Below are positions 52,562-60,974 of a stretch of DNA of 64,000 bases, piece by piece; the stretch's first letter is position 1; every line of letters starts with the position of its first letter. The notes beneath the pieces are model-generated. The model had not been told where the DNA came from and ran no database searches. It was given only the letters and a program-made list of their open reading frames with translations. Position numbers and translations under genes: made by a program. The DNA comes from Pararheinheimera marina (GTDB lineage: Bacteria > Pseudomonadota > Gammaproteobacteria > Enterobacterales > Alteromonadaceae): assembly GCF_042654345.1 (NCBI RefSeq), contig NZ_JBHSGB010000010.1, positions 124,001 to 188,000 of the forward strand. Reading direction: 5' to 3'.

Positions 52562-53449
52562 ATGCAGGCTGACTATCAGTTGTGGGTTAAACGCTCAGCT
52601 TACCTGACACTTTGTGTTGCGGTGTTGATTTTAGTGCTGAAACTCTGGGCCGTGCTGCTGACGGACTCCAGCGCCATGTTGGCCTCTTTTACCGACGCCG
52701 CACTGGATTTATTGATCTCGGTGCTTAATTTTGCTGTGCTGCGTTATGCACTGCGGCCAGCCGATGACAACCACAGCTTTGGCCATGGCAAGGCGGAAGC
52801 CGTGATGGCGCTGTTGCAGGCCGCTTTTTTAGCCGGAGCGGCGCTGCTGGTGTTGTTGCAAGCGATCAGTGGCGCCAAAGGGCAGGTGACACCACAGGCG
52901 CCGGGCTTTGGTATGGTGATTACCCTGAGCTGCATGGCGCTGACCTTACTGTTAGTGCTGGCGCAGCACTGGATTATTCGCCGCACTGGGTCACTGGCGG
53001 TGAAGTCCGACTCACTGCACTACCGCAGTGATTTACTGATGAATACCGCCGTGCTGCTGGCGCTGGGCATGGTTTGGCTCGGCTGGCTGTGGGCAGACTG
53101 GCTGATGGCCGTGCTGATTGCACTTTATTTGCTGTGGAACGCGATGCAACTGGCGCGGGAGAGCTTACAGCATTTACTCGACGAGCAATTGCCGCCTGAA
53201 GAGCTGCTGCAGATTAAGCAACTGGTGCTGCAGCACGCTCATGTGCTGGCCTGTCTGCAGTTACGCACGCGCAGAGCCGGGCCTAAAGTCTTTATTCAAT
53301 GTGTGCTGGTGTTAGACGACCACTGGACTTTAAAGCAGGCACATCAGATTGTCGACGAGGTGGAGCTGAAACTGCAGGCACTTTATGTGGGTGCCGAAGT
53401 GATGATCCACCCGGAACCGCGATCAGATGCCGAGCTGTTGCCAGAATAA
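52562..53449 (+). CDS. fieF: cation-efflux pump FieF (CDF family)
   Basis: A 295-residue inner-membrane cation diffusion facilitator for Fe2+/Zn2+ exchange with protons. Six helices; metal-site aspartates in FTDAALDLL (DxxxD) and SDSLHYRSD (DxxxH/D), and the loop DNHSFGHGKAEA. The cytoplasmic C-terminal domain (about 205-290) has HALV-like strands. ATG 52562 with agagga upstream is chosen over GTG 52535. Its end overlaps the convergent hydrolase gene by 27 nt. Confidence 0.93.
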   Translation: MQADYQLWVKRSAYLTLCVAVLILVLKLWAVLLTDSSAMLASFTDAALDLLISVLNFAVLRYALRPADDNHSFGHGKAEAVMALLQAAFLAGAALLVLLQAISGAKGQVTPQAPGFGMVITLSCMALTLLLVLAQHWIIRRTGSLAVKSDSLHYRSDLLMNTAVLLALGMVWLGWLWADWLMAVLIALYLLWNAMQLARESLQHLLDEQLPPEELLQIKQLVLQHAHVLACLQLRTRRAGPKVFIQCVLVLDDHWTLKQAHQIVDEVELKLQALYVGAEVMIHPEPRSDAELLPE

Positions 53450-54394
53450 CTGCAACTGCTGATACAACTCAGCGCGAATGCTGTCGGTTTCCAGAAAAAG
53501 CTCGTGCTTTGCTCTGTCGATCCGCAGCAGTCGGGCGCCGGGTTGCCTTGCGACATAAAGGTTTTGTGCCGGATTGGCCACTACATCGTCGGCTCCGGCT
53601 TGTAAAATCAGCTGGGGTAACCGCAGTGGTGGCGCTTGTTGGATCTGTCGACAGGCCAGCAATGCCTGTACCAACCAGTGGCTGGAGACGCCACCTAACT
53701 GCAGTTCAGGTTGTTGTTGATACAAATCACGGAACCATTGATAGCGGCCTTGGCTCTGGCATAAATGGTTGTCGGCAAAAGGCACTGGTCTGTACGGTTT
53801 TTGCCCGGGGAAATACTGCGGTGTGCCTTGCCACCAGCGTAACGCCTTGCATAGCCAGAGTGCGACAGGTTCGGGCAGTGACGCCATCGGCAGGCCGAAC
53901 ATCGGCGAACAGAACACGGCGCCCTGAATGCCATGCTGTGCAGTGCTTTGCAGGTAACGGCAAAGGATGGCTGAGCCCATGGAGTGGCCAAGCGCCAGCA
54001 AAGGCCCGCGAACCAAAGGCCGCACTTTGCTCTGAATAAACAGTTCTAAATCCTGCACATAATCGTCAAAGTCTGCGACATAACCCAGATGCGGGTCGGC
54101 ACAAAGCCGGGCCGAGCGGCCCTGACCCCTGTGATCGGGCAAATGCAGGTTAAAGCCCGCTTTATATAGGTCAAAGCAGCTTTCCATGTATTTCTCAGCC
54201 GCTTCGATCCGCCCGGGGGATATGACTAAATCGGCCCTTGCATTCGGCTGAATAAACTGGCTGCAGGCCAGTTGTGTTCCATCTTTAGCGGCAAAGTGCT
54301 GATGGTGTCCCGAGCGCCAGAATTGCCGCAATTCCTGCTGGCGTTGCAGCAGGTTTTGCTCGGAGAACTGGGCTTGCAGTTGCCAGGCGCTCAT
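53423..54394 (-). CDS. pldB: alpha/beta hydrolase, lysophospholipase L2-like
   Basis: A 323-residue serine hydrolase. The nucleophile is in ALGHSMGSAIL, the acid probably in LQAGADDVV, and the histidine in RAKHELFLE; LPDHRGQGRS precedes the site. It resembles PldB, which hydrolyses lysophospholipids at the inner membrane; this is a family-level call. It follows cpxA by 2 nt and is likely in the same transcript, which ties it to envelope stress. Confidence 0.8.
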   Translation of the reverse strand: MSAWQLQAQFSEQNLLQRQQELRQFWRSGHHQHFAAKDGTQLACSQFIQPNARADLVISPGRIEAAEKYMESCFDLYKAGFNLHLPDHRGQGRSARLCADPHLGYVADFDDYVQDLELFIQSKVRPLVRGPLLALGHSMGSAILCRYLQSTAQHGIQGAVFCSPMFGLPMASLPEPVALWLCKALRWWQGTPQYFPGQKPYRPVPFADNHLCQSQGRYQWFRDLYQQQPELQLGGVSSHWLVQALLACRQIQQAPPLRLPQLILQAGADDVVANPAQNLYVARQPGARLLRIDRAKHELFLETDSIRAELYQQLQLFWQQLGI

Positions 54395-54396
54395 TG

Positions 54397-55749
54397 TTAT
54401 CTGAACTCAAAACGCACGCAGAGACCACCTTCTGGCGGCAGACTGGCGCTGACAAGGCCCTGATGTTGTCGCATGGCCTGGGCCGCAATGGCCAGACCCA
54501 GACCTGTGCCTTGCTGATGTTCACGCACTTGTGACACCCGGAAAAAGGGCGCAAAGATTTGTTGCAGTTGTTCTGCCGGAACCCCTGGCCCCTGGTCGCT
54601 GATGCGAAGCTGCCATCCGCCAGCGTCAGCAGCCAGATCCAGCTGGATCTGGCTGCCCGCCGGACTGTACTTCATGGCATTACGCACCACATTTTCAATG
54701 GCCCGGCCAAGCAGGCGCTGGTCAGCGCAATAAGGTGCCTGTTCAGGAGCATTAAACACAAACTGCTGCTGTTTGGCGTCCGCCTCCAGTTGATTCAGCT
54801 CCAGTATTGCCTGCACCAGCTCCGTTAAATCCAACTGTTGTTTATCCAGCGGGTACTGGCCTGCGTCCAGCCGGCTAAAGGTCAGCAGCTCGTCCAGTAA
54901 CTGGTCCAGCAACTGCAGTTCCTGCTCAATACGCTGTAACTGCGGGCTGTCCTGCTGACGTTGTTGCAATGCCAGCGCCAGTTGCGAGCGGGTTAGCGGG
55001 GAGCGCAGCTCGTGCGACACATCGCGGAGCAGGCGTTGCTGGTTTTCTATCAGAGCTTCTATTTGCTGGGCCATGGTATTAAAACCGCGCCCGACCGCAC
55101 CTAATTCGTCACGGCGAGCTGCCAGATCGGCCACCCGGCTTTGCAACTGACCGCGGGCAAAATCCAGGTGGCTTTGGCTGAGTTCACGCAGCGGTCTGGT
55201 GATCGAAAAAGCCAGAATCAGGCTGGCAATGGCGGAGACGGCAATTAAAAACGGCACCAGCAACTCTTCCGGCAGCGCAGCCAGGTGCCACCAGGGCCGC
55301 TCCGGCTTTTGTCGCAACTGAAAGGCTGCGACAGGCTCGTCTCCCAGTCTCACGAGGGCTGGCCCCAGCAGCAGGTAGTTTCTGTGCGTCAATAAACGGG
55401 GGCGTTGCAACTGAGCAAGTTCAGTGATCCAGCTGGGATCCAGCTTGGGTGGAATGGCTTCGCGGTTCAGTACTTTGGTGTCGCTGAGCCGCACCAGCAG
55501 CCAGACGCCATCAAACTGGCGTTTCAGAAAACGTTGTAGCTCTGCTTCTGTGGTAAACACCGGCGGCTGCCGGCTGATTTGCCGCATTGGCTCGGCCAGA
55601 TGCGGCGGCGGCCTGTGCAGTTCAGTTTGAGACAACCAGTTTTCCGTCAGCAGCATAGTGCCAGCAACGGCGACCGACAGCACCAGCCAGAACCAAAGAA
55701 AAATCCGGCCCGCCAGATAATTAAAAGGATGAAACCTGTGCCAGTTCAT
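54397..55749 (-). CDS. cpxA: envelope-stress sensor histidine kinase CpxA
   Basis: A 450-residue kinase. TM1 about 15-35, periplasmic sensor 36-160, TM2 163-185, HAMP 186-240, HisKA with the phospho-histidine in RDVSHELRSPL, ATPase with NVVRNAMKYSP, DQGPGVP and GTGLGLAIAAQAM. Context (cpxR upstream overlapping by 4 nt, cpxP divergent) supports CpxA. The periplasmic domain is divergent from E. coli, so the name rests partly on synteny. Confidence 0.88.
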   Translation of the reverse strand: MNWHRFHPFNYLAGRIFLWFWLVLSVAVAGTMLLTENWLSQTELHRPPPHLAEPMRQISRQPPVFTTEAELQRFLKRQFDGVWLLVRLSDTKVLNREAIPPKLDPSWITELAQLQRPRLLTHRNYLLLGPALVRLGDEPVAAFQLRQKPERPWWHLAALPEELLVPFLIAVSAIASLILAFSITRPLRELSQSHLDFARGQLQSRVADLAARRDELGAVGRGFNTMAQQIEALIENQQRLLRDVSHELRSPLTRSQLALALQQRQQDSPQLQRIEQELQLLDQLLDELLTFSRLDAGQYPLDKQQLDLTELVQAILELNQLEADAKQQQFVFNAPEQAPYCADQRLLGRAIENVVRNAMKYSPAGSQIQLDLAADAGGWQLRISDQGPGVPAEQLQQIFAPFFRVSQVREHQQGTGLGLAIAAQAMRQHQGLVSASLPPEGGLCVRFEFR

Positions 55750-56444
55750 AGTGGGCTGCCTTGCAGCAGCAAGTAGCCTAAGCCACGTAAGGTCTGAATT
55801 TTTTCCGCGCTGTCGTACTGGCTGATTTTCTTCCGGATATTGCTGATATGCATATCCAGGCTACGGTCATAAATCTGCAGTCGTTTGCCCAAAGCTAACT
55901 GACTTAAGTCTTCTTTGCTGACGACCTCGCCGGCATGGCGCATCAGTAGTTCCAGAATTTGGTATTCGGTGGCGGTTAAGGTCAGTGCCTGTTGCGCCAC
56001 GCTGATTTGCCGGCGCGCGCTGTCGAGAGTCAGCTGATTGATGGTCAGTATCGCGGGTTGGCTTTGTTGCTGCTGTTGCAGCAGTTCAACACGGCGCAGT
56101 ATGGCTTTAATGCGGGCCACCAGTTCACGTGGGCTAAAAGGTTTGGCCAGGTAATCGTCTGCACCCAGTTCCAGGCCCAGCACCCGGTCAATTTCGTCGC
56201 CGCGCGCTGTCAGCATTAATACCGGGCAGTAGCTATGCTGGCGTAACTGCCGCAGCAGACTTAACCCATCCAGGCCTGGCAACATAATATCGAGCAGGAT
56301 CAGCTGAAATTCATTGCTTTTGGCGCGTTCCAATCCGGCGACACCTTCGTGCACTGCAGTGAACTGATAACCTTCAGGTTGCAGGTATTCGGCGACCAGC
56401 TGAGTCAGCGCCTGATCATCATCAATCATAAGAATTGCGGTCAT
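55746..56444 (-). CDS. cpxR: envelope-stress response regulator CpxR (OmpR family)
   Basis: A 232-residue regulator: receiver with acidic pocket MIDDD and phospho-aspartate 52 (LILLDIMLPG), KPF motif AKPFSPRELVARI, and winged helix (about 135-230: LTATEYQILELLMRHAGEVVSKEDLSQ, RSLDMHISNIRKKI). ATG 56444 has an excellent aggagg upstream; the longer open frame to 56507 would swallow that site and the CpxR box. Divergent from cpxP. Confidence 0.93.
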   Translation of the reverse strand: MTAILMIDDDQALTQLVAEYLQPEGYQFTAVHEGVAGLERAKSNEFQLILLDIMLPGLDGLSLLRQLRQHSYCPVLMLTARGDEIDRVLGLELGADDYLAKPFSPRELVARIKAILRRVELLQQQQQSQPAILTINQLTLDSARRQISVAQQALTLTATEYQILELLMRHAGEVVSKEDLSQLALGKRLQIYDRSLDMHISNIRKKISQYDSAEKIQTLRGLGYLLLQGSPL

Positions 56445-56498
56445 TGTGCCTCCTGTTTTTTCGCCATTGTAAAAGCCGGACAGAATTGCTTGCAGGGC

Positions 56499-56514
56499 TT
56501 TACTCAATCTTTAC
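56499..56514 (-). promoter_or_regulatory. CpxR box between cpxR and cpxP
   Basis: Read on the minus strand, gtaaa-gattga-gtaaa matches the CpxR consensus of two GTAAA half-sites; the spacer is 6 nt here versus 5 in the E. coli consensus. It is 55 nt from cpxR and 67 nt from cpxP, so it could serve both. Confidence 0.75.
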
Positions 56515-56580
56515 GTAGGCTTTGCGCTGCTTTGCATTGGGTTGGGTAAGCTGTAATGGTCCCAACACAGGAGATTGACG

Positions 56581-57009
56581 ATGAAAGCTAAAACCCTGAC
56601 CGCATTATTATTCAGTACCTTAGTTGCTGCAACCAGCCTGACAGCCATTGCAGGCCAGGATCGTGGTCATCACGGCCCCATGCCTGGTGCCATGATGCAA
56701 CTGAAAGGTCTGGACCTGACCGATACGCAAAAAGAACAAGTAAAAACTCTGATGGAGCAGGCTCGTGCCTCGATGCCAGCCAAAGCAGATATGCAGGCGC
56801 AGCACGAACAGCTGAAAACGCTGATCCAGGCTGAGAACTTTGATGAAGCAGCAGTCCGCACTGTGCTGCAAAGTCAACAAAGCCAACGCCTTGAAGCGGA
56901 GGTTAGCCGCTCCCGTTTGCAGCACGATATTTATCAGCTGCTGACTGCCGAGCAAAAAGCTAAACTGGCTGAGCGTGAGCAGAAACGTGAAGCGCGCATG
57001 CAGGAATAA
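56581..57009 (+). CDS. cpxP: CpxP/Spy family periplasmic stress protein
   Basis: A 142-residue periplasmic protein with a signal peptide (about 1-24, ending AIAG) and two LTxxQ motifs, LTDTQKEQ and LTAEQKAK, typical of CpxP and Spy. It should bind misfolded proteins and restrain CpxA. ATG 56581 has aggag 8 nt upstream; TTG 56575 is less likely. The body is helical and charged. A terminator follows. Confidence 0.9.
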   Translation: MKAKTLTALLFSTLVAATSLTAIAGQDRGHHGPMPGAMMQLKGLDLTDTQKEQVKTLMEQARASMPAKADMQAQHEQLKTLIQAENFDEAAVRTVLQSQQSQRLEAEVSRSRLQHDIYQLLTAEQKAKLAEREQKREARMQE

Positions 57010-57023
57010 CTGCAGTATCCATG

Positions 57024-57050
57024 AAAAAGCACTGATCCCAGTGCTTTTTT
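57024..57050 (+). terminator. terminator after cpxP
   Basis: aaaaagcactg and cagtgctttttt pair around atcc, ending in a T run. Confidence 0.92.
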
Positions 57051-57162
57051 CTTATCAGTGAAACGCGATTAACGGCAGCTTTGAACCGATGGGTCCTCTG
57101 GTGCTTCCGCTGAGCGCTTGCCATGATCGGCTTCCGATAAAACACAATGGCATGACCGCTTT

Positions 57163-58863
57163 ATGTTGACTTACGTCCCCTCTGTTTTTTCCCGTCTGAC
57201 CTTGATTGCGTCTGCCTGTCTGCTGGGTGCCTGTCAGAGCCCGGCACCACTTGATCCTGTTATTGGAGACACAGGCCAGCCTCTATCGGCGACGGCTCAG
57301 GCCACAGATGTTCGTTATTATGAACTGGATTTAGATATAGACCCGGAGCATCAGTCGATCCGCGGCTCTGGTACCTCAGTGTTTGAGCTGGTTGCTGACA
57401 GTGCCAGTGTGGAGCTGAAGCTGGACAGCCGCTTCCACATCGATCGCATTGAGGTGGATGGCAAGGTGGCCAGTTACCAGCGTGACGCTGGTGTGCTGAC
57501 CATGGCCTTGCCTGCTCTGTATAAAACAGGTCAGCAAGTGCGGGTGCAGGTGTATTATCAGGGCAAACCCCATATTGCGCTGAAAGCACCCTGGTCCGGT
57601 GGTTTTGTCTGGGCCAATACCCCGACAGGCGAGCCATGGATAGCGACCGCGGTGCAAGGCGAAGGTTGTGATTTATTCTGGCCGTGCAAAGATCATTTTG
57701 CCGATAAAGCTGACTCCATGCGCATCAAACTGCGGGTGCCAAAAGGGTTATCTGCAGCGACCAATGGAGTGTTGCAGCACCAGCGCAGTCTGGCGGATGG
57801 CCGCACTGAGTTTGACTGGCTGCTGTCGGTCCCAGCCAGCGATTACAATATTGCGCTGAATATTGGCCCTTATGTGCTGGAGCGCTTCAGCTTTAACGGT
57901 ATTAATGGCAGTAACATTCCTGTCGAGTTCTGGGCCTTGCCACAAAATAAAGAGGCTGCCCGCAAACTCTGGCTGGATGATTTACAGCAGCAAATTCACT
58001 GGTATGAAAAAACACTGGGTCCATACCCCTGGGGCAGCGAAAAAATAGGTTTTGTCGAAACCCCGCATCTGGGCATGGAACACCAGACCATCAATGCTTA
58101 TGGCAAAGGCTACGGGCTGGACCCAAATGGCTATGACTGGCTGGCACAACATGAACTGGCGCATGAATGGTTTGGTAACTTGCTGACCCATAAAACGCTG
58201 AATCACGCCTGGTTGCATGAAGGTTTTGGACTGTACATGCAACCGGCCTATGCACTGGATAAACTGGGTGAGGCGGCTTACCGCTACCAGATGTATAAAG
58301 CTTATCTGGGGCTGAAAAACTGCGACCCTGTGGTACGAAGTGGTATTGTGACCTCGGAGCAGGCGTTTAATTCGGACATTTACGGCAAAGGTGGCTGGGT
58401 GCTGCATACCTTGCGGGCATTGATTGGCGACAAGTTGTTCTGGCAAGCCACCCGCGAGTTACTCTACGGTACAGCGGACACCGCCAAACTGGTTTATCCT
58501 ATCGCGCCGTCCTACAAAACTACAGAAGACTTTATTGCCATTGTAAACCGCCTGACCGGCAAAGATTACCAATGGATGTTTGATGTGTATTTGTATCAGG
58601 CCGAATTGCCTGAGCTGGTACAGCAACAGCAAGAAGGGAAAATTCGTTTGCACTGGCAAGTACCGGGCAATCTGCCGTTCCCAATGCCAGTACCCGCACA
58701 GGTGAATGGGCAGATGCAGTGGTTGGATTTCAGCCAGGGCGATGTCTGGCTGCCAGCAGACAACCAGTTGCTGCTGGATCCGCAGATGCTGATTCTACGG
58801 CAGTTGCCGTTAATAGGCCGCTGTGAAAAGAGCGGTGAAAACAAACCAGGTAACAACAGTTAA
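57163..58863 (+). CDS. M1 family aminopeptidase lipoprotein
   Basis: A 566-residue zinc metallopeptidase. The lipobox LLGAC puts the lipid cysteine at residue 24 with Gln at +2, so outer-membrane sorting is expected. The N-terminal beta domain is followed by the GxMEN-like GMEHQTIN and the zinc motif HELAHEWFGN (H330, E331, H334) with the third ligand in HAWLHEGFGLYM. It lacks the long C-terminal domain of PepN (870 residues), as is usual for short M1 enzymes. It may trim peptides at the cell surface. Confidence 0.92.
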   Translation: MLTYVPSVFSRLTLIASACLLGACQSPAPLDPVIGDTGQPLSATAQATDVRYYELDLDIDPEHQSIRGSGTSVFELVADSASVELKLDSRFHIDRIEVDGKVASYQRDAGVLTMALPALYKTGQQVRVQVYYQGKPHIALKAPWSGGFVWANTPTGEPWIATAVQGEGCDLFWPCKDHFADKADSMRIKLRVPKGLSAATNGVLQHQRSLADGRTEFDWLLSVPASDYNIALNIGPYVLERFSFNGINGSNIPVEFWALPQNKEAARKLWLDDLQQQIHWYEKTLGPYPWGSEKIGFVETPHLGMEHQTINAYGKGYGLDPNGYDWLAQHELAHEWFGNLLTHKTLNHAWLHEGFGLYMQPAYALDKLGEAAYRYQMYKAYLGLKNCDPVVRSGIVTSEQAFNSDIYGKGGWVLHTLRALIGDKLFWQATRELLYGTADTAKLVYPIAPSYKTTEDFIAIVNRLTGKDYQWMFDVYLYQAELPELVQQQQEGKIRLHWQVPGNLPFPMPVPAQVNGQMQWLDFSQGDVWLPADNQLLLDPQMLILRQLPLIGRCEKSGENKPGNNS

Positions 58864-58930
58864 TAATCCAAACCACAGTGGCGGGTCATGCAGATGAGTG
58901 GCGGCCCACGTGGCAATTTTGAGGTCATAC

Positions 58931-60139
58931 ATGAAAGGTATAGGCGGCGTAAGCCAAGAGGCAGCTCTGGCCGGTTTGACGGTAATGACAACAGCTGTGG
59001 AGCCAATTCAGCTGGCTGAATACCAGCAACGACTGGCCAAAGCCTGCGAATTGATGCAGCAACAGGGGCTGGACCTGTTGTATCTGAATGCAGGCACTAA
59101 TTTAAGTTATTTTACCGGCACCGACTGGTACCCCAGTGAACGCCTGGTCGGCGCTTTGCTGTCGGCAACAGGGCAACTGTTGTATATCAGCCCGGTGTTT
59201 GAAGTGCCGACGTTACAGGGCTACCAGCAGGTCAAAGCCGAGATTGCCGGCTGGCATGAACATGAAAACCCCTATCAACTATTGGTTGAACAAGCCCGCC
59301 GGCTCAGTGGCCTGCCGAATCCCCGGCTGGCACTGGATGACAGCAGCAGTTTCTTTATCTTTGAAGGCTTACGTCAACAGGTACCGGACTGGCAGATCCA
59401 GAGTGGTAAAGCCGTGACTCAGGGCTGCCGGGCGCAAAAATCGGCGGCTGAACTGGCCATTATGCAGCGGGCGATGGACATGACGCTGGAAGTGCACAAG
59501 GCTGTTGCCAGCATTTTATATGAGGGCATCAGCACGGCTGAGGTTGAAGCCTTTATCGATAAGGCTCACCAGGCGGTCGGCGCCTCAGGTTCGTATTTTT
59601 GTATTGTGTTATTTGGTCCGGATTCGGCCTATCCGCATGGCGTGAAAACACCGAAGGTGCTCGAACAAGGGGACATGGTGTTGATTGACACTGGTTGTCG
59701 CTTGCTGGGTTATGTGTCCGATATTACCCGCAGTTATGTGTTTGGCGAGCCGACGGTTGAGCAGCGCCGTATCTGGAACATTGAAAAGCAGGCGCAGGCT
59801 GCCGCCTTTGCCGCCGCAAAGCTGGGCCAGCCTTGTGAGCTCCCTGACTATGCAGCGCGTGAGGTGCTGATGTCCCATGGTTTGGGGCCTGACTATCAAT
59901 TACCGGGTCTACCCCATCGTACCGGGCATGGTATTGGCCGGGATATCCACGAAGGACCTTACCTGGTGCGCGGCGAACAGACTGCGCTGGCCGAAGGTAT
60001 GTGCTTTAGCAATGAGCCGATGATTTGTGTACCCGGCCATTTTGGCGTGCGGCTGGAAGATCACTTCTATATGACGGCGCAGGGGCCTCGTTGGTTTAGC
60101 GAACCGGCACATAGCATTGAGAACCCGTTCGGCTTCTGA
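58931..60139 (+). CDS. M24 family Xaa-Pro-type aminopeptidase
   Basis: A 402-residue metallopeptidase with an N-terminal creatinase-like domain (about 25-175) and a pita-bread catalytic domain (about 185-400). All five metal ligands are visible: the aspartates in MVLIDTGCRL and YVSDITRSY, the histidine in HRTGHGIGRDIHEGP, and the glutamates in SNEPMI and RLEDHF. ATG 58931 has gaggt 6 nt upstream; ATG 58985 or GTG 58898 are alternatives. It may remove N-terminal residues before proline; specificity is inferred. Confidence 0.92.
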   Translation: MKGIGGVSQEAALAGLTVMTTAVEPIQLAEYQQRLAKACELMQQQGLDLLYLNAGTNLSYFTGTDWYPSERLVGALLSATGQLLYISPVFEVPTLQGYQQVKAEIAGWHEHENPYQLLVEQARRLSGLPNPRLALDDSSSFFIFEGLRQQVPDWQIQSGKAVTQGCRAQKSAAELAIMQRAMDMTLEVHKAVASILYEGISTAEVEAFIDKAHQAVGASGSYFCIVLFGPDSAYPHGVKTPKVLEQGDMVLIDTGCRLLGYVSDITRSYVFGEPTVEQRRIWNIEKQAQAAAFAAAKLGQPCELPDYAAREVLMSHGLGPDYQLPGLPHRTGHGIGRDIHEGPYLVRGEQTALAEGMCFSNEPMICVPGHFGVRLEDHFYMTAQGPRWFSEPAHSIENPFGF

Positions 60140-60260
60140 CGGCTTTCACACTCCGGTGACGTTTTCACACTGAAGCATTACAAATGGTCACAGCCCCGGC
60201 CATGCTGCTTTTTACAATAAGCGCTGTTGAGTCAACAGTTGCCTGGAGTGAAAAGCAGCA

Positions 60261-60956
60261 ATGAAAATAGTAAGCGGAATAAGCCTGGCCCTGACAGCGT
60301 TGCTGTTCAGTGGCTGTGATGTGGAATTAATTAATGGAGATGGCAAAGGCTTTAACTCAGATTTCCAGCAAGGAGAATCGGGGTGGACTGCAGGTTTTTC
60401 GGATTATCCTGTTGATAACGCGCCGATTTATCAGCTTGAGTCCGGTATTCGCACTTTACCTGCCGGATTTAACGGTCAAGGGTATTTGTTGTCCGGCATG
60501 AACCGCAGTGACGACCTCTTTATGTTTTTAAAGCAGCGGCTGACTGGGCTTGAGCCTTCCACCCGGTATTACGCTCGTCTGCGCGTCAGCTTTCTGACCA
60601 ATGCAGGTGAAAACTGTATGGGGGTTGGTGGTGCGCCAGGGGAAAGCGTCTATATGAAGTTGGGCTACCACCAATCTGAACCTAAGCAAGAAGGTTATTA
60701 CCTGAATGCTGATAAGGGACAGCAGTCACAAGGTGGCAGCCAGGCGGCTGTGATTGGTCATGTGGGCAGTAAAGATGCGCTTTGTGATGGCAGTCGCTTT
60801 GCAGAAAAAACCATTCAGACCTCGACCTCAGAGCGGCTGCAGTTGCACACCGACGCCACAGGCGCGGTCTGGGTTTTTCTTGGCACTGATTCGGGCTATG
60901 AAGGTCTGACCCAGCTGTACTACCGTCGCATTGAACTGGCACTGGAGAGGTACTAA
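60261..60956 (+). CDS. hypothetical lipoprotein
   Basis: No family is recognised. The 231-residue product has a lipobox LFSGC (cysteine 19) with aspartate at +2, a combination that keeps lipoproteins in the inner membrane in E. coli. The mature part looks like an all-beta jelly roll: SGWTAGFSDYPVDNAPIYQLESG, LEPSTRYYARLRVSFLTNA and GAVWVFLGTDSGYEGLTQLYYRRIEL, reminiscent of carbohydrate-binding modules. It ends 18 nt before the convergent ntrC. Confidence 0.7.
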   Translation: MKIVSGISLALTALLFSGCDVELINGDGKGFNSDFQQGESGWTAGFSDYPVDNAPIYQLESGIRTLPAGFNGQGYLLSGMNRSDDLFMFLKQRLTGLEPSTRYYARLRVSFLTNAGENCMGVGGAPGESVYMKLGYHQSEPKQEGYYLNADKGQQSQGGSQAAVIGHVGSKDALCDGSRFAEKTIQTSTSERLQLHTDATGAVWVFLGTDSGYEGLTQLYYRRIELALERY

Positions 60957-60974
60957 CCCTCTCCAGGTTTCGCT

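Noticed and set aside
53299..54039. Plus-strand open frame of 246 codons
   Set aside because: It runs antisense through the lysophospholipase-like gene, is rich in Cys/Arg and matches no family; it reflects G+C-rich codon bias of the real gene.
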